Source: RGIG6165 sp045538835 | GTDB lineage: Bacteria; Bacillota; Clostridia; Oscillospirales; Feifaniaceae | Direction: 5' to 3' | Assembly (NCBI GenBank): GCA_045538835.1 | Contig: JAZQEF010000026.1 | Coordinates: 62,001-126,000, forward strand | Length of the DNA: 64,000 bases | Shown: positions 1 to 6,834 of the stretch, in pieces | How the letters are laid out: the number at the start of each line of letters is the position of its first letter | Numbering within the stretch: position 1 is the stretch's first letter | Made by a program: the position numbers and the translations under genes | The notes under the pieces: generated by a model | The model's input: the letters and a program-made list of their open reading frames with translations, nothing else | Told to the model about the DNA's origin: nothing | Databases searched by the model: none

Positions 1-174
1 ATAATTGATCCGAATCAGGTTGAAAGTGAGGCTTTTCCATATTATTCGGATTCACTTAAAAAGAAAGGTATCCCCAAAAGGGCACCTTTTGCAGTTCGCT
101 TTTTGAGCGATGTACCTATAGTCGTATCACACAAAAAGCACAAACCTGCATACTATTCAACAGAAATATACTAA
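1..174 (+). CDS. C-terminal fragment of an unrecognised protein
   Basis: The first frame is open from the left edge of the window and ends at TAA (172-174), giving the last 57 residues of a protein whose start lies outside the window. The fragment is basic and rich in Lys, Tyr and Pro. I recognise no motif. The gene usually found upstream of spo0A in Clostridia is spoIVB, and this tail does not look like the SpoIVB protease domain. It is followed by an inverted repeat that could terminate it. Confidence 0.55.
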   Translation: MIDPNQVESEAFPYYSDSLKKKGIPKRAPFAVRFLSDVPIVVSHKKHKPAYYSTEIY

Positions 175-180
175 AATAAA

Positions 181-210
181 AGAGCAAGTCACATTGACTT
201 GCTCTTAGTT
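181..210 (+). terminator. Possible intrinsic terminator
   Basis: An 11-bp perfect stem (AGAGCAAGTCA at 181-191, partner at 195-205) has a 3-nt loop and sits just after the stop of the first gene. The T tract after it is short (TTAGTT), so termination efficiency is uncertain. Confidence 0.55.
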
Positions 211-365
211 ATGCTGTAAACGAATGTTACTCTTTTCCGTTTTAGAGAAGATTATTTGCTTGTTGAGTTATATGTCGATAAATGCTAAAATAAAAATAGA
301 AGAAATGTAATGCGATAAACAATGCCTGAGATTGTTAATAAATATTTCTTTGCATCGCGACAAAG

Positions 366-400
366 TTCGACTTGCTTTATATGGAGTAATTTGGTAAAAT
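366..400 (+). promoter_or_regulatory. Probable spo0A promoter with an adjacent 0A-box-like core
   Basis: TTGCTT (372-377) and TAAAAT (395-400) are 17 bp apart, a good sigma-A match about 40 bp before spo0A. TTCGAC (366-371), which resembles the reverse complement of the 0A-box core, abuts the -35. A second core-like TGTCGA lies near 273. Autoregulation by phosphorylated Spo0A is known in Bacillus subtilis; here it is inferred. Confidence 0.45.
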
Positions 401-440
401 ATGGAAAAAGAGACTAATAACAAAGCAGGAGGAGAGAAAA

Positions 441-1205
441 ATGGAAAATGCGGTAAGAGTTCTTATTGCGGATGATGATGAGATTTTGGGGATGAGTGAA
501 AAGGAAGCTCTTGAAAAAGACGGTTACGATGTTGTGGGTATTGCTACAGACGGAAATCAGGTGCTTGAGATGGCGCATGAGCATAAACCTGACGTTATAG
601 TTCTTGATATGTGCATGCCGCAACTGGATGGAATAGGTGTGCTTGAAGCAATTGGCGCTGACAGTGAGAACAAACCGTCCTGCATAATATACAGTTGTAT
701 TACATCACCTGACATAATTCGTCAGGCAGACAAAAAAGGTGCAGCATATTATCTTTATAAGGACAATGATTTTTCTCTTTTGTCGCAGAGAATATCTGAC
801 ATTGTCGAGGGAAGAGGGCAGAAAGGCGGCATAACCGAAAACGAGCGCAGAAATAAGATAGAGCGCAGGGTAACGGATATAATCCATGAGATAGGAGTAC
901 CGGCACATATCAAAGGATATCAGTATGTCCGTGAGTCGATAGTAATGGCTGTTCTTGATATGGAAGTGCTTGAGAGCATAACAAAAAGACTGTATCCTGA
1001 TGTGGCAAAAAAGTACTCAACAAGTCCCTCCCGTGTTGAAAGGGCGATACGCCATGCAGTAGAGGTGGCGTGGGACAGAGGCGATGTCGATGTGCTTAAC
1101 CGTTACTTTGGTTATACAGTCGCTTGCAGTAAGGGTAAACCGACAAATTCGGAATTCATCGCAATGATTGCAGACAAACTTACACTTGAAAATAAAATGA
1201 GATAA
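441..1205 (+). CDS. spo0A: Sporulation master regulator Spo0A
   Basis: This 254-residue response regulator controls entry into sporulation and, in relatives, many stationary-phase genes. Residues 1-125 form a receiver domain with the acidic pocket D11/D12 and the predicted phosphorylated Asp at D56 (VLDMCMPQLDG). Residues from about 145 to 254 are the Spo0A-type DNA-binding domain, recognisable from SPSRVERAIRHAVEVAWDRG and the NSEFIAMIADKL end. Length matches the family. The start has a strong AGGAGGAG site seven bases upstream. The gene appears monocistronic, with a separate promoter before the next gene. Its presence is the best single sign that the organism forms endospores. Confidence 0.97.
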   Translation: MENAVRVLIADDDEILGMSEKEALEKDGYDVVGIATDGNQVLEMAHEHKPDVIVLDMCMPQLDGIGVLEAIGADSENKPSCIIYSCITSPDIIRQADKKGAAYYLYKDNDFSLLSQRISDIVEGRGQKGGITENERRNKIERRVTDIIHEIGVPAHIKGYQYVRESIVMAVLDMEVLESITKRLYPDVAKKYSTSPSRVERAIRHAVEVAWDRGDVDVLNRYFGYTVACSKGKPTNSEFIAMIADKLTLENKMR

Positions 1206-1209
1206 TTTC

Positions 1210-1239
1210 TTGAAATTTTTTGCCAAAATATGCTATAAT
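1210..1239 (+). promoter_or_regulatory. Sigma-A-like promoter for the CarD-family gene
   Basis: TTGAAA (1210-1215) and a perfect TATAAT (1234-1239) are separated by 18 bp. The motif begins right after the spo0A stop and lies about 50 bp before the CarD-family start. Confidence 0.6.
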
Positions 1240-1291
1240 CATCTTAAGAAGTAGCAACACTGCTGCTTTTTCGGCAAAAGATGAGGTAGAT

Positions 1292-1771
1292 ATGTTTAAA
1301 ATCGGCGATACTGTTCTGTATCCTCTGCACGGTGCAGGTGTGATTCAGAACATCGAAGAAAAAGAAATTTTAGGAGAAATCAAAAGTTACTACATTTTGA
1401 AGATTCCGATATCTGATATGACGGTCATGGTGCCTGTCGATGCAGAGGTCGGTATTAGAAATATAGTTGATGCAAAGACGGCGAAGACAGTCATTTCAAA
1501 GATAGGCAAACTCGAGTTGCCGCCCGAAACAAATTGGAATCAGCGTTTTCGTGATAATATGGCGCGCCTTAAATCCGGTGATATGATGGTGGTTGCATCT
1601 GTGGTCAAATCTCTTTTAGACAGGGACCTTGAAAAAGGTCTGTCTACGAGTGAGCGCAAAATGCTTATGAGTGCAAAGCAGGTGCTTGTATCCGAAGCCG
1701 CGCTTGCAACGGGTGAAGATCCTCACGACATAGAAAAAGAAATATATAAATCGGCAGGTATGCCGAAATAG
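1292..1771 (+). CDS. CarD-family transcriptional regulator
   Basis: The protein has 159 residues from the ATG at 1292. An earlier in-frame start at 1220 lacks a ribosome site and overlaps the promoter, so I reject it. The N-terminal ~65 residues (FKIGDTVLYPLHGAGVIQNI) are the Tudor-like RNA-polymerase-interacting domain shared by CarD/CdnL and Mfd. The rest is an alpha-helical domain that contacts promoter DNA in known members. CarD proteins bind the RNA polymerase beta subunit and stabilise open complexes, often at rRNA promoters; which promoters are affected here cannot be seen. It has its own promoter and is followed by a strong terminator, so it is probably expressed alone. Confidence 0.88.
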   Translation: MFKIGDTVLYPLHGAGVIQNIEEKEILGEIKSYYILKIPISDMTVMVPVDAEVGIRNIVDAKTAKTVISKIGKLELPPETNWNQRFRDNMARLKSGDMMVVASVVKSLLDRDLEKGLSTSERKMLMSAKQVLVSEAALATGEDPHDIEKEIYKSAGMPK

Positions 1772-1802
1772 AAGCCTGTAAATCACTTTACAGGCTTTTT
1801 TT
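1772..1802 (+). terminator. Intrinsic terminator after the CarD-family gene
   Basis: An 11-bp stem (AAGCCTGTAAA with its partner) has a 4-nt loop and runs into seven T residues right after the stop codon. Confidence 0.9.
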
Positions 1803-1834
1803 GCTTGATAGATGAATATATATTAGTATATAAT

Positions 1835-2039
1835 GATTTCATCGAAGATGAAATCAGCGATATAAATTCCTGACGGAATTTGCGATATACCTTGCGATGC
1901 GATATATTACTTTGTAATGCGATATGTCCCTGTGGGACGAGAAAAAGGAATTTATATCATATCGCAACCGAATAAAATTAGGTTATATCGCATTTGAACA
2001 GAGTGAAAATATATCGTGCTAACGAAGTGAGTATATCGT
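1835..2039. repeat. Array of small hairpins punctuated by GCGATAT, with overall dyad symmetry
   Basis: Short perfect or near-perfect hairpins are separated by a heptamer. GCGATAT occurs in forward sense at 1857, 1882, 1899 and 1919, then as ATATCGC at 1959 and 1985 and as ATATCGT at 2011 and 2033. Hairpins include GATTTCATC/GATGAAATC (1835-1855), AAATTCC/GGAATTT (1864-1881), ATTAC/GTAAT (1906-1918) and GTCCC/GGGAC (1926-1938). Reverse-half hairpins are imperfect. The block AAATTCC...GGAATTT also recurs in inverted form near 1947-1955. No protein is encoded. It resembles REP/MITE-type non-autonomous repeats and would fold extensively if transcribed. It lies just ahead of ispD. Confidence 0.75.
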
Positions 2040-2097
2040 CAAAACATTGGCATCTAAATCGTTCGCTAATTCTATAACTGATATAAGGAATTTTATT

Positions 2098-2820
2098 ATG
2101 GCATTATTCGGAAGTAAATACAAAAAAACGGAATCAAAAGGCGTTTGTGCAGTCATCGTTGCGGCAGGCAGCGGCAGCCGTATGGGCTGCAGTGGCACAT
2201 CAAAAATTATGCTTGAACTGCTTGGGAGACCGGTTATCTCATATACTCTGCGTGCCTACGAGGCGGCAGAGAGCATTGACAGTATAGTGGTCGTGGCAAG
2301 GCGTGAAGATATGATGCTCATAAGCGATGTTGCACGCGAATTTAACATAAGCAAGTTGAAAAGCGTTGTCACAGGCGGTGCTTCGCGCAGTGAGTCTGTT
2401 GAAAACGGGCTTGCCGCGCTTCCGCAGACGACGGGCTATGTTGCAATTGCAGACGGGGCACGTCCTCTTATCACGCCCGACATAATAAACGATACCGTTG
2501 AGCAGGCTCAGAAAGTCGGCGGCGCTGCGGCGGCTGTTCCGATAAGGGATACATTAAAGCGTGTTTCGGGAGGCAAGATAATACAGACGGTTGACCGCTC
2601 ATCACTTTATGCGGTGCAGACTCCGCAGGTGTTTGATATTATAAAATACCGTGCGGCAAGGGCGATAGCGTCGGCAGAAGAATACACTGACGATACGAAG
2701 TATTTTGAAGATGCAGGCTTTGAGGTTGCACTTACAGAGGGCAGTGCTTCAAATATAAAGATAACATATAGTGAGGATATTGCTCTTGCTGAGAGCATAT
2801 TGGAAAAGAGAGGATATTAA
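2098..2820 (+). CDS. ispD: 2-C-methyl-D-erythritol 4-phosphate cytidylyltransferase
   Basis: The enzyme couples CTP to methylerythritol 4-phosphate, the third step of the MEP isoprenoid pathway, in the cytoplasm. The protein has 240 residues from the ATG at 2098, which has a TAAGGA site. An upstream TTG at 2047 lies inside the hairpin array and is rejected. The nucleotide-binding signature VIVAAGSGSRMG starts near residue 19, followed by LGRPVISYTL, the IADGARPLI segment and a Q-TPQVF motif near residue 178. The stop is directly followed by the ispF ATG, so the two are translationally coupled. Length is normal for a stand-alone IspD. Confidence 0.95.
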   Translation: MALFGSKYKKTESKGVCAVIVAAGSGSRMGCSGTSKIMLELLGRPVISYTLRAYEAAESIDSIVVVARREDMMLISDVAREFNISKLKSVVTGGASRSESVENGLAALPQTTGYVAIADGARPLITPDIINDTVEQAQKVGGAAAAVPIRDTLKRVSGGKIIQTVDRSSLYAVQTPQVFDIIKYRAARAIASAEEYTDDTKYFEDAGFEVALTEGSASNIKITYSEDIALAESILEKRGY

Positions 2821-3297
2821 ATGTTTAGAATAGGTCACGGATATGATGCGCACCGTTTTGCAGAGGACAGGAAACTGATCCTCGGAGGTATTGAGGTACC
2901 GGGGTTTATGGGACTTTTAGGACATTCGGATGCCGATGTGCTCACCCATGCGGTGATGGATGCGCTTCTCGGTGCGGCGGCACTCGGAGATATAGGAAAA
3001 CTTTTTCCTGACAGTGATGAAAAATACAAAGGTGCAGACAGCATAGAACTGCTCAAAGAGGTTACAAAGGTACTTGCGGAAAATGGGTACAGTGTGTCAA
3101 ATATAGATGCCACTCTCATAGCGCAGAAGCCGAAACTTGCGCCTTACATAGATAATATGAGGCAAAAAGTGGCTGATGCGATGGGTGTCGATATATCGGC
3201 AGTAAGCATAAAGGCGACGACCGAAGAAAAAATGGGGTTTACGGGACGTCTTGAGGGAATAAGTGCACACGCAGTTGCGTTAATAGAAAAGGGTTGA
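2821..3297 (+). CDS. ispF: 2-C-methyl-D-erythritol 2,4-cyclodiphosphate synthase
   Basis: IspF cyclises CDP-methylerythritol 2-phosphate to the 2,4-cyclodiphosphate with release of CMP. The 158-residue protein has the expected metal ligands D9 and H11 in GYDAHRF and the conserved H in LGHSDADVLTHAVMDALLG, followed by GDIGKLFPD. The C-terminal KATTEEKMGFTGR motif that binds the cytidine nucleotide is intact. The ATG follows the ispD stop with no gap, as in many Firmicutes. A strong terminator overlaps the stop codon and ends the two-gene unit. Confidence 0.96.
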   Translation: MFRIGHGYDAHRFAEDRKLILGGIEVPGFMGLLGHSDADVLTHAVMDALLGAAALGDIGKLFPDSDEKYKGADSIELLKEVTKVLAENGYSVSNIDATLIAQKPKLAPYIDNMRQKVADAMGVDISAVSIKATTEEKMGFTGRLEGISAHAVALIEKG

Positions 3298-3314
3298 TTA
3301 TCAACCCTTTTTTT
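3287..3314 (+). terminator. Intrinsic terminator of ispDF
   Basis: AAAAGGGTTGA and its exact complement flank a TTA loop and end in a run of T. The ispF TGA lies inside the stem. Confidence 0.92.
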
Positions 3315-3346
3315 GTTGTTGCATAGTATGATAAGAGGTGAATAAT

Positions 3347-3592
3347 ATGACATTTTATGTTGTGTTTGACTCTGTCACTTATGCGACAAAAGCCAAGAGG
3401 GCGCTTGAGGCGATGGGTATAGCGGCAAATGGCGGCAGGGCGAGGCTGAATACGCCTGCCTGCAGCAGAGGGTATACCCTTGAAGTCAGGGACAGAGATA
3501 TAAATTCGCTGAAGTTAAATCTTGCTAAGTCGGGAATTAAATATAGAAAAATAATCTCCGAAAGCAGAAACGGACATTTTAAAGAGGAATGA
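3347..3592 (+). CDS. DUF3343 protein (putative Se/S carrier-like)
   Basis: A small 81-residue protein starting at ATG 3347, preceded by AGAGGTG; a GTG at 3338 overlaps that site and is less likely. The sequence (FYVVFDSVTYATKAKRALEA, then RARLNTPACSRGYTLEV) matches the DUF3343 family, which has a conserved Cys in a TPxxCSxGC-like position. Here the motif is TPACSRGYT, with a single Cys. In other bacteria these proteins sit beside a class V aminotransferase and sometimes selenium-dependent hydrolase genes. The same pairing is present here, overlapping the next gene by four bases, but no selenophosphate synthase or hydroxylase genes are in the window. Function is inferred from context only. Confidence 0.8.
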   Translation: MTFYVVFDSVTYATKAKRALEAMGIAANGGRARLNTPACSRGYTLEVRDRDINSLKLNLAKSGIKYRKIISESRNGHFKEE

Positions 3593-4689
3593 TATATTTA
3601 GATAACAGCGCTACTACCTACCCGAAACCGCCGTGTACGGTAGAGGCTGTGAGTTGGGCGATGGAGAAATTCGGGGCAAATCCCGGCAGAGGCGGTAATC
3701 CGTTGGCGGTAAAAGCGGCAGAGGAAGTGTATACAGTAAGAGAAAAGGCAGGTAAATTTTTTAATGCGAAGCCTGAAAATGTCATCTTTACGCAGAATGC
3801 CACAATGGCGTCGAATTTTGCAATAAAAGGGCTTCTTGATAACAATTGCCACTGTCTAATATCAAATTATGAGCACAATGCGGTCTGGAGACCTGTTCAC
3901 AAAACCTGCTCATACAGTATATTTGAAATATGCGACACGCAAGGGGAAACACTTTACAGGCTTTCTAAGAAACTTCGCAAGAACACAAAGTGTATAATCT
4001 GTACGGCGGTATCAAATGTCACGGGACGCATTATGCCGATAAAGGCGATATGTTCCTTTGCACGCGATCACGGACTTGTAAGCATTGTAGATGCTTCTCA
4101 GGCGGCAGGTTATATACCCTGCGATGTAAAGGATATCGGTTGCGATATTCTTTTCACATCGGGGCACAAGGGACTCTACGGACCTTTCGGAACCGGGCTT
4201 CTGATACTGAATACCGATATACAGTTAAAAACTCTGATAGAGGGCGGAACAGGCACAACTACAAATGAGGCGGTGCAGCCCCCGTTTCCGCCTGAAAGAT
4301 ATGAGGCAGGCACTTTGAATATGTGTGGTATAATAGGTCTGGGTGCGGGAATTGACTTTATTTCACAGTACGGCGATAAAATAAATCACCGCGAGTATGA
4401 ACTGACGGCAGATTTGCGCGCAAGTCTTGTGGAACACGGCATCACGGTGTATGACAAGGAATTTAACTTTACACCTGTAACCTCATTTAATTTGGAGGAT
4501 GTCACCCCTGCTGAAGTGGATGAAAAGCTCAGTGCGGCAGGAATATGTGTCCGCAGCGGATTGCACTGTGCCTCGCTTGCCCACAGAACACTCGGAACAC
4601 ACGAGATAGGCACGGTAAGAGTAAGTCTCGGGGCATTTAATACACGGCGTGATGTCAATGCTTTGCTAAAGGTTATAAAAGATATATAA
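3589..4689 (+). CDS. Class V aminotransferase / cysteine desulfurase-like protein (EF2568 type)
   Basis: This 366-residue PLP enzyme opens with IYLDNSATTYPKP, the usual start of NifS/SufS-like desulfurases. The Schiff-base lysine lies in TSGHKGLYGPFG and a candidate catalytic Cys in VRSGLHCASLAHRTLG near the C terminus. It fits the subfamily typified by Enterococcus EF2568, whose members accompany DUF3343 proteins in selenium-linked clusters. The likely chemistry is removal of S or Se from cysteine or selenocysteine to a carrier, possibly the DUF3343 partner. The ATG overlaps the DUF3343 stop as ATGA. It is not next to iscU or sufBCD, so a housekeeping Fe-S role is less likely. Confidence 0.85.
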   Translation: MIYLDNSATTYPKPPCTVEAVSWAMEKFGANPGRGGNPLAVKAAEEVYTVREKAGKFFNAKPENVIFTQNATMASNFAIKGLLDNNCHCLISNYEHNAVWRPVHKTCSYSIFEICDTQGETLYRLSKKLRKNTKCIICTAVSNVTGRIMPIKAICSFARDHGLVSIVDASQAAGYIPCDVKDIGCDILFTSGHKGLYGPFGTGLLILNTDIQLKTLIEGGTGTTTNEAVQPPFPPERYEAGTLNMCGIIGLGAGIDFISQYGDKINHREYELTADLRASLVEHGITVYDKEFNFTPVTSFNLEDVTPAEVDEKLSAAGICVRSGLHCASLAHRTLGTHEIGTVRVSLGAFNTRRDVNALLKVIKDI

Positions 4690-4713
4690 AATACAAGATT
4701 TTTTCTTTTAATT

Positions 4714-4754
4714 CTCCTGTAACTATGATATCATAAATATATTAGTTACAGGAG
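4714..4754 (+). promoter_or_regulatory. Inverted repeat covering the cdaA ribosome-binding region
   Basis: CTCCTGTAACT (4714-4724) and AGTTACAGGAG (4744-4754) are perfect complements 19 nt apart, and the loop contains the palindrome ATGATATCAT. The right arm includes the first half of the GGAGAGGAG site that serves the GTG start at 4767. In RNA the hairpin could hide the ribosome site. In DNA the dyad could be an operator. Confidence 0.6.
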
Positions 4755-4766
4755 AGGAGAAAAACA

Positions 4767-5606
4767 GTGGACATCAGATCGTTGCTCAACGTGTTTAAAA
4801 CACAGTTTGCAAGTTTTACGGTATTTGCGGCGATAGATCTTCTCATCGTTGCATATTTCATTTATTTTGTCATCAAACTTTTCAGGGACACTCGTGCAAT
4901 TACACTTCTCAAGGGAATTGCAGTTCTTGTTGTGCTTCTTGAAGTCAGCGGCGTAATGGGACTTGAAACTACAAATTATGTGCTCAAAAACACTATGCAG
5001 CTCGGCGTTATTGCAGTACTCGTTGTGTTTCAGCCTGAACTGCGCAGGGCGCTTGAACAGTTTGGCAGAAAGGAATTCTTTATAGGCGAAAAGAATTCGG
5101 ACAGTCAGCACAATATTGTAGCGATCGCAGATGCTTGCAATGAAATGAGTAAACGCCATATCGGCGCACTCATCGTTCTTGAACGCAACACAAAACTCGG
5201 TGAAACTGTGGAAACGGGGCACGAAATAAATGCTGCGCTCTCCTCGGCTATGCTTCGCACACTCTTTTTCCCGAATTCTCCGATGCATGACGGTGCAGTC
5301 ATTGTAAGAGGTGACGTTATAAGGGCTGCAGGCTGTTTTCTTCCGCTTTCAAAAACAAACGAAATAAGCAAGGAACTCGGCACAAGACACCGCGCAGCAA
5401 TAGGTATAAGCGAAGTGTCGGATTCTATCGTTGTTATCGTCTCTGAGGAGACGGGTACGATATCTGTTGCCGAAAACGGGAATATCAGACGCGGTTATTC
5501 CAAGGATGAACTTGTAATAGAACTCACATCAAAATTTACCGAAAAAAAGAATCTCGGCACTTTCTTCTTCGGCAACAAGGGAAAGGAGAAGAAAAATGAA
5601 AAGTAA
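4767..5606 (+). CDS. cdaA: Diadenylate cyclase CdaA (c-di-AMP synthase)
   Basis: CdaA condenses two ATP into cyclic di-AMP, an essential second messenger for potassium and cell-wall homeostasis in Firmicutes. The 279-residue protein has three N-terminal membrane helices (about residues 17-37, 44-62, 74-88), a short coiled segment, and a DAC domain with the catalytic D175-G176-A177 and R207-H208-R209 motifs intact. It starts at GTG 4767, eight bases after GGAGAGGAG. It overlaps the following cdaR gene by eleven bases. In Bacillus the third gene is glmM; here a flavoprotein follows instead. Expression may be tuned by the hairpin over its ribosome site. Confidence 0.96.
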   Translation: MDIRSLLNVFKTQFASFTVFAAIDLLIVAYFIYFVIKLFRDTRAITLLKGIAVLVVLLEVSGVMGLETTNYVLKNTMQLGVIAVLVVFQPELRRALEQFGRKEFFIGEKNSDSQHNIVAIADACNEMSKRHIGALIVLERNTKLGETVETGHEINAALSSAMLRTLFFPNSPMHDGAVIVRGDVIRAAGCFLPLSKTNEISKELGTRHRAAIGISEVSDSIVVIVSEETGTISVAENGNIRRGYSKDELVIELTSKFTEKKNLGTFFFGNKGKEKKNEK

Positions 5607-6834
5607 AATAACCAGATATCTCTTTGCCCTGCGTGACGGTGTGATAAGTTTTTTTAAATATGATACGGGCTTTAAGGCATTGTCCCTGGCAATAGCAATG
5701 GGTCTATGGCTCTTTATAGGGGCGCAAAATCCCGAAACGACAAGGACGTACCGTAATGTGACCATTGATGTAAATGCGAATATGAGCGGGGAAAAAGCGC
5801 TTTCCATAATCGGTGATGATGCACTTGAAGCGACGGTTACCGCAACGGGTAAAAGAGAGGCGCTTCTTGACGTTGTTGCCTCCGATTTTGACCTTACGGC
5901 AGATGCGACGAATATCAAAGAACCGGGCGTATACAATCTCAAGATAGAGGCAACATCAAAAATTGCCGATGTGCAGGTGGACAAGGTGTCGCCGACAAGC
6001 ATTGAAGTTCGCCTTGACTATATAATGACGAGGACGCTTCCGATAGAAGTCGTTATCGACAGTAAACTTTCGCAGGAGGACTATGTTCTCGGTCAGGTGA
6101 CGACAACGGCGCAGTCGGTTACGGTCACGGGTCCGGAGACAGAACTTTCAAAGGTTGAGAGGGTGTATGCCGTTCTCAAGGTAGAGGAAGCAGGCAAATA
6201 CAGTGAAAAACTCAATATACGCTATGTTGATATAAACGGCGAAACCGTGGATTCGACACACTTTGAAGCGGATATAAACACACTTGGTGTCAAACTTGAT
6301 GCCTATACCAAAAAAGAAGTTCCGATAAAGGCGTATGCAGATGTCGAGGGAACAATGTTTGGTGAGAACAATTACAGACTTACCGTTTCTCCAAGCACGA
6401 TAACTGTATACGGCCATGAGAGTGCCCTTAAAGATTTAGAGGAGATATCGGCAGGAACGTTTAAAGCCAATCTTTTGCTTGAAGGTGACTTTGAACAGAG
6501 TCTCACTCTGCCCGAGGGCATCTATACTGAAGAGAGTCTCAAGGTCAGCATTTCGGTCAGATTTGCAGGAATAACGGACAGGCAGTTTACGGTTGATACT
6601 GTTCAGTTTAAAAATATCCAGCCGTCGTGTTTTGCCGTGTTGGATGATGAAAATGTCACATTTACGGTAAGGTCAAAGGATGAACTTACGGCTGAAGATG
6701 TATATCTTGAAGTTGACCTTGAAAATGTGTATCCGGGAACACAGGAACTTCCTGCTGTGCTCAGATTTAATAACGGCAAACAGGGTGAACTTTTAAGTGA
6801 TGTGACCGTAAATGTTACGGTGGAAATCGAATGA
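5596..6834 (+). CDS. cdaR: CdaA regulator CdaR (YbbR-domain protein)
   Basis: This 412-residue protein has one N-terminal membrane segment (about residues 27-43, KALSLAIAMGLWLFIG) followed by an extracytoplasmic stretch of YbbR repeats. Each repeat carries a beta-rich segment with phrases such as SPTSIEVRLD, QSVTVTGPE and PSTITVYGHE. In Bacillus and Listeria, CdaR binds CdaA at the membrane and modulates c-di-AMP production. Overlap with cdaA and the order cdaA-cdaR support the same role. Its own stop overlaps the next ATG, so the downstream flavoprotein is co-translated. Confidence 0.92.
   Translation: MKSKITRYLFALRDGVISFFKYDTGFKALSLAIAMGLWLFIGAQNPETTRTYRNVTIDVNANMSGEKALSIIGDDALEATVTATGKREALLDVVASDFDLTADATNIKEPGVYNLKIEATSKIADVQVDKVSPTSIEVRLDYIMTRTLPIEVVIDSKLSQEDYVLGQVTTTAQSVTVTGPETELSKVERVYAVLKVEEAGKYSEKLNIRYVDINGETVDSTHFEADINTLGVKLDAYTKKEVPIKAYADVEGTMFGENNYRLTVSPSTITVYGHESALKDLEEISAGTFKANLLLEGDFEQSLTLPEGIYTEESLKVSISVRFAGITDRQFTVDTVQFKNIQPSCFAVLDDENVTFTVRSKDELTAEDVYLEVDLENVYPGTQELPAVLRFNNGKQGELLSDVTVNVTVEIE

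Noticed and set aside
1220..1291. Upstream start for the CarD-family protein
   Set aside because: It would place the start codon inside the promoter motif TTGAAA-TATAAT; ATG 1292 gives the canonical MFKIGD start.
2047..2097. Upstream TTG start extending ispD by 17 residues
   Set aside because: The extension lies within the hairpin array, has no ribosome site, and is not part of the conserved IspD N terminus; ATG 2098 has TAAGGA.
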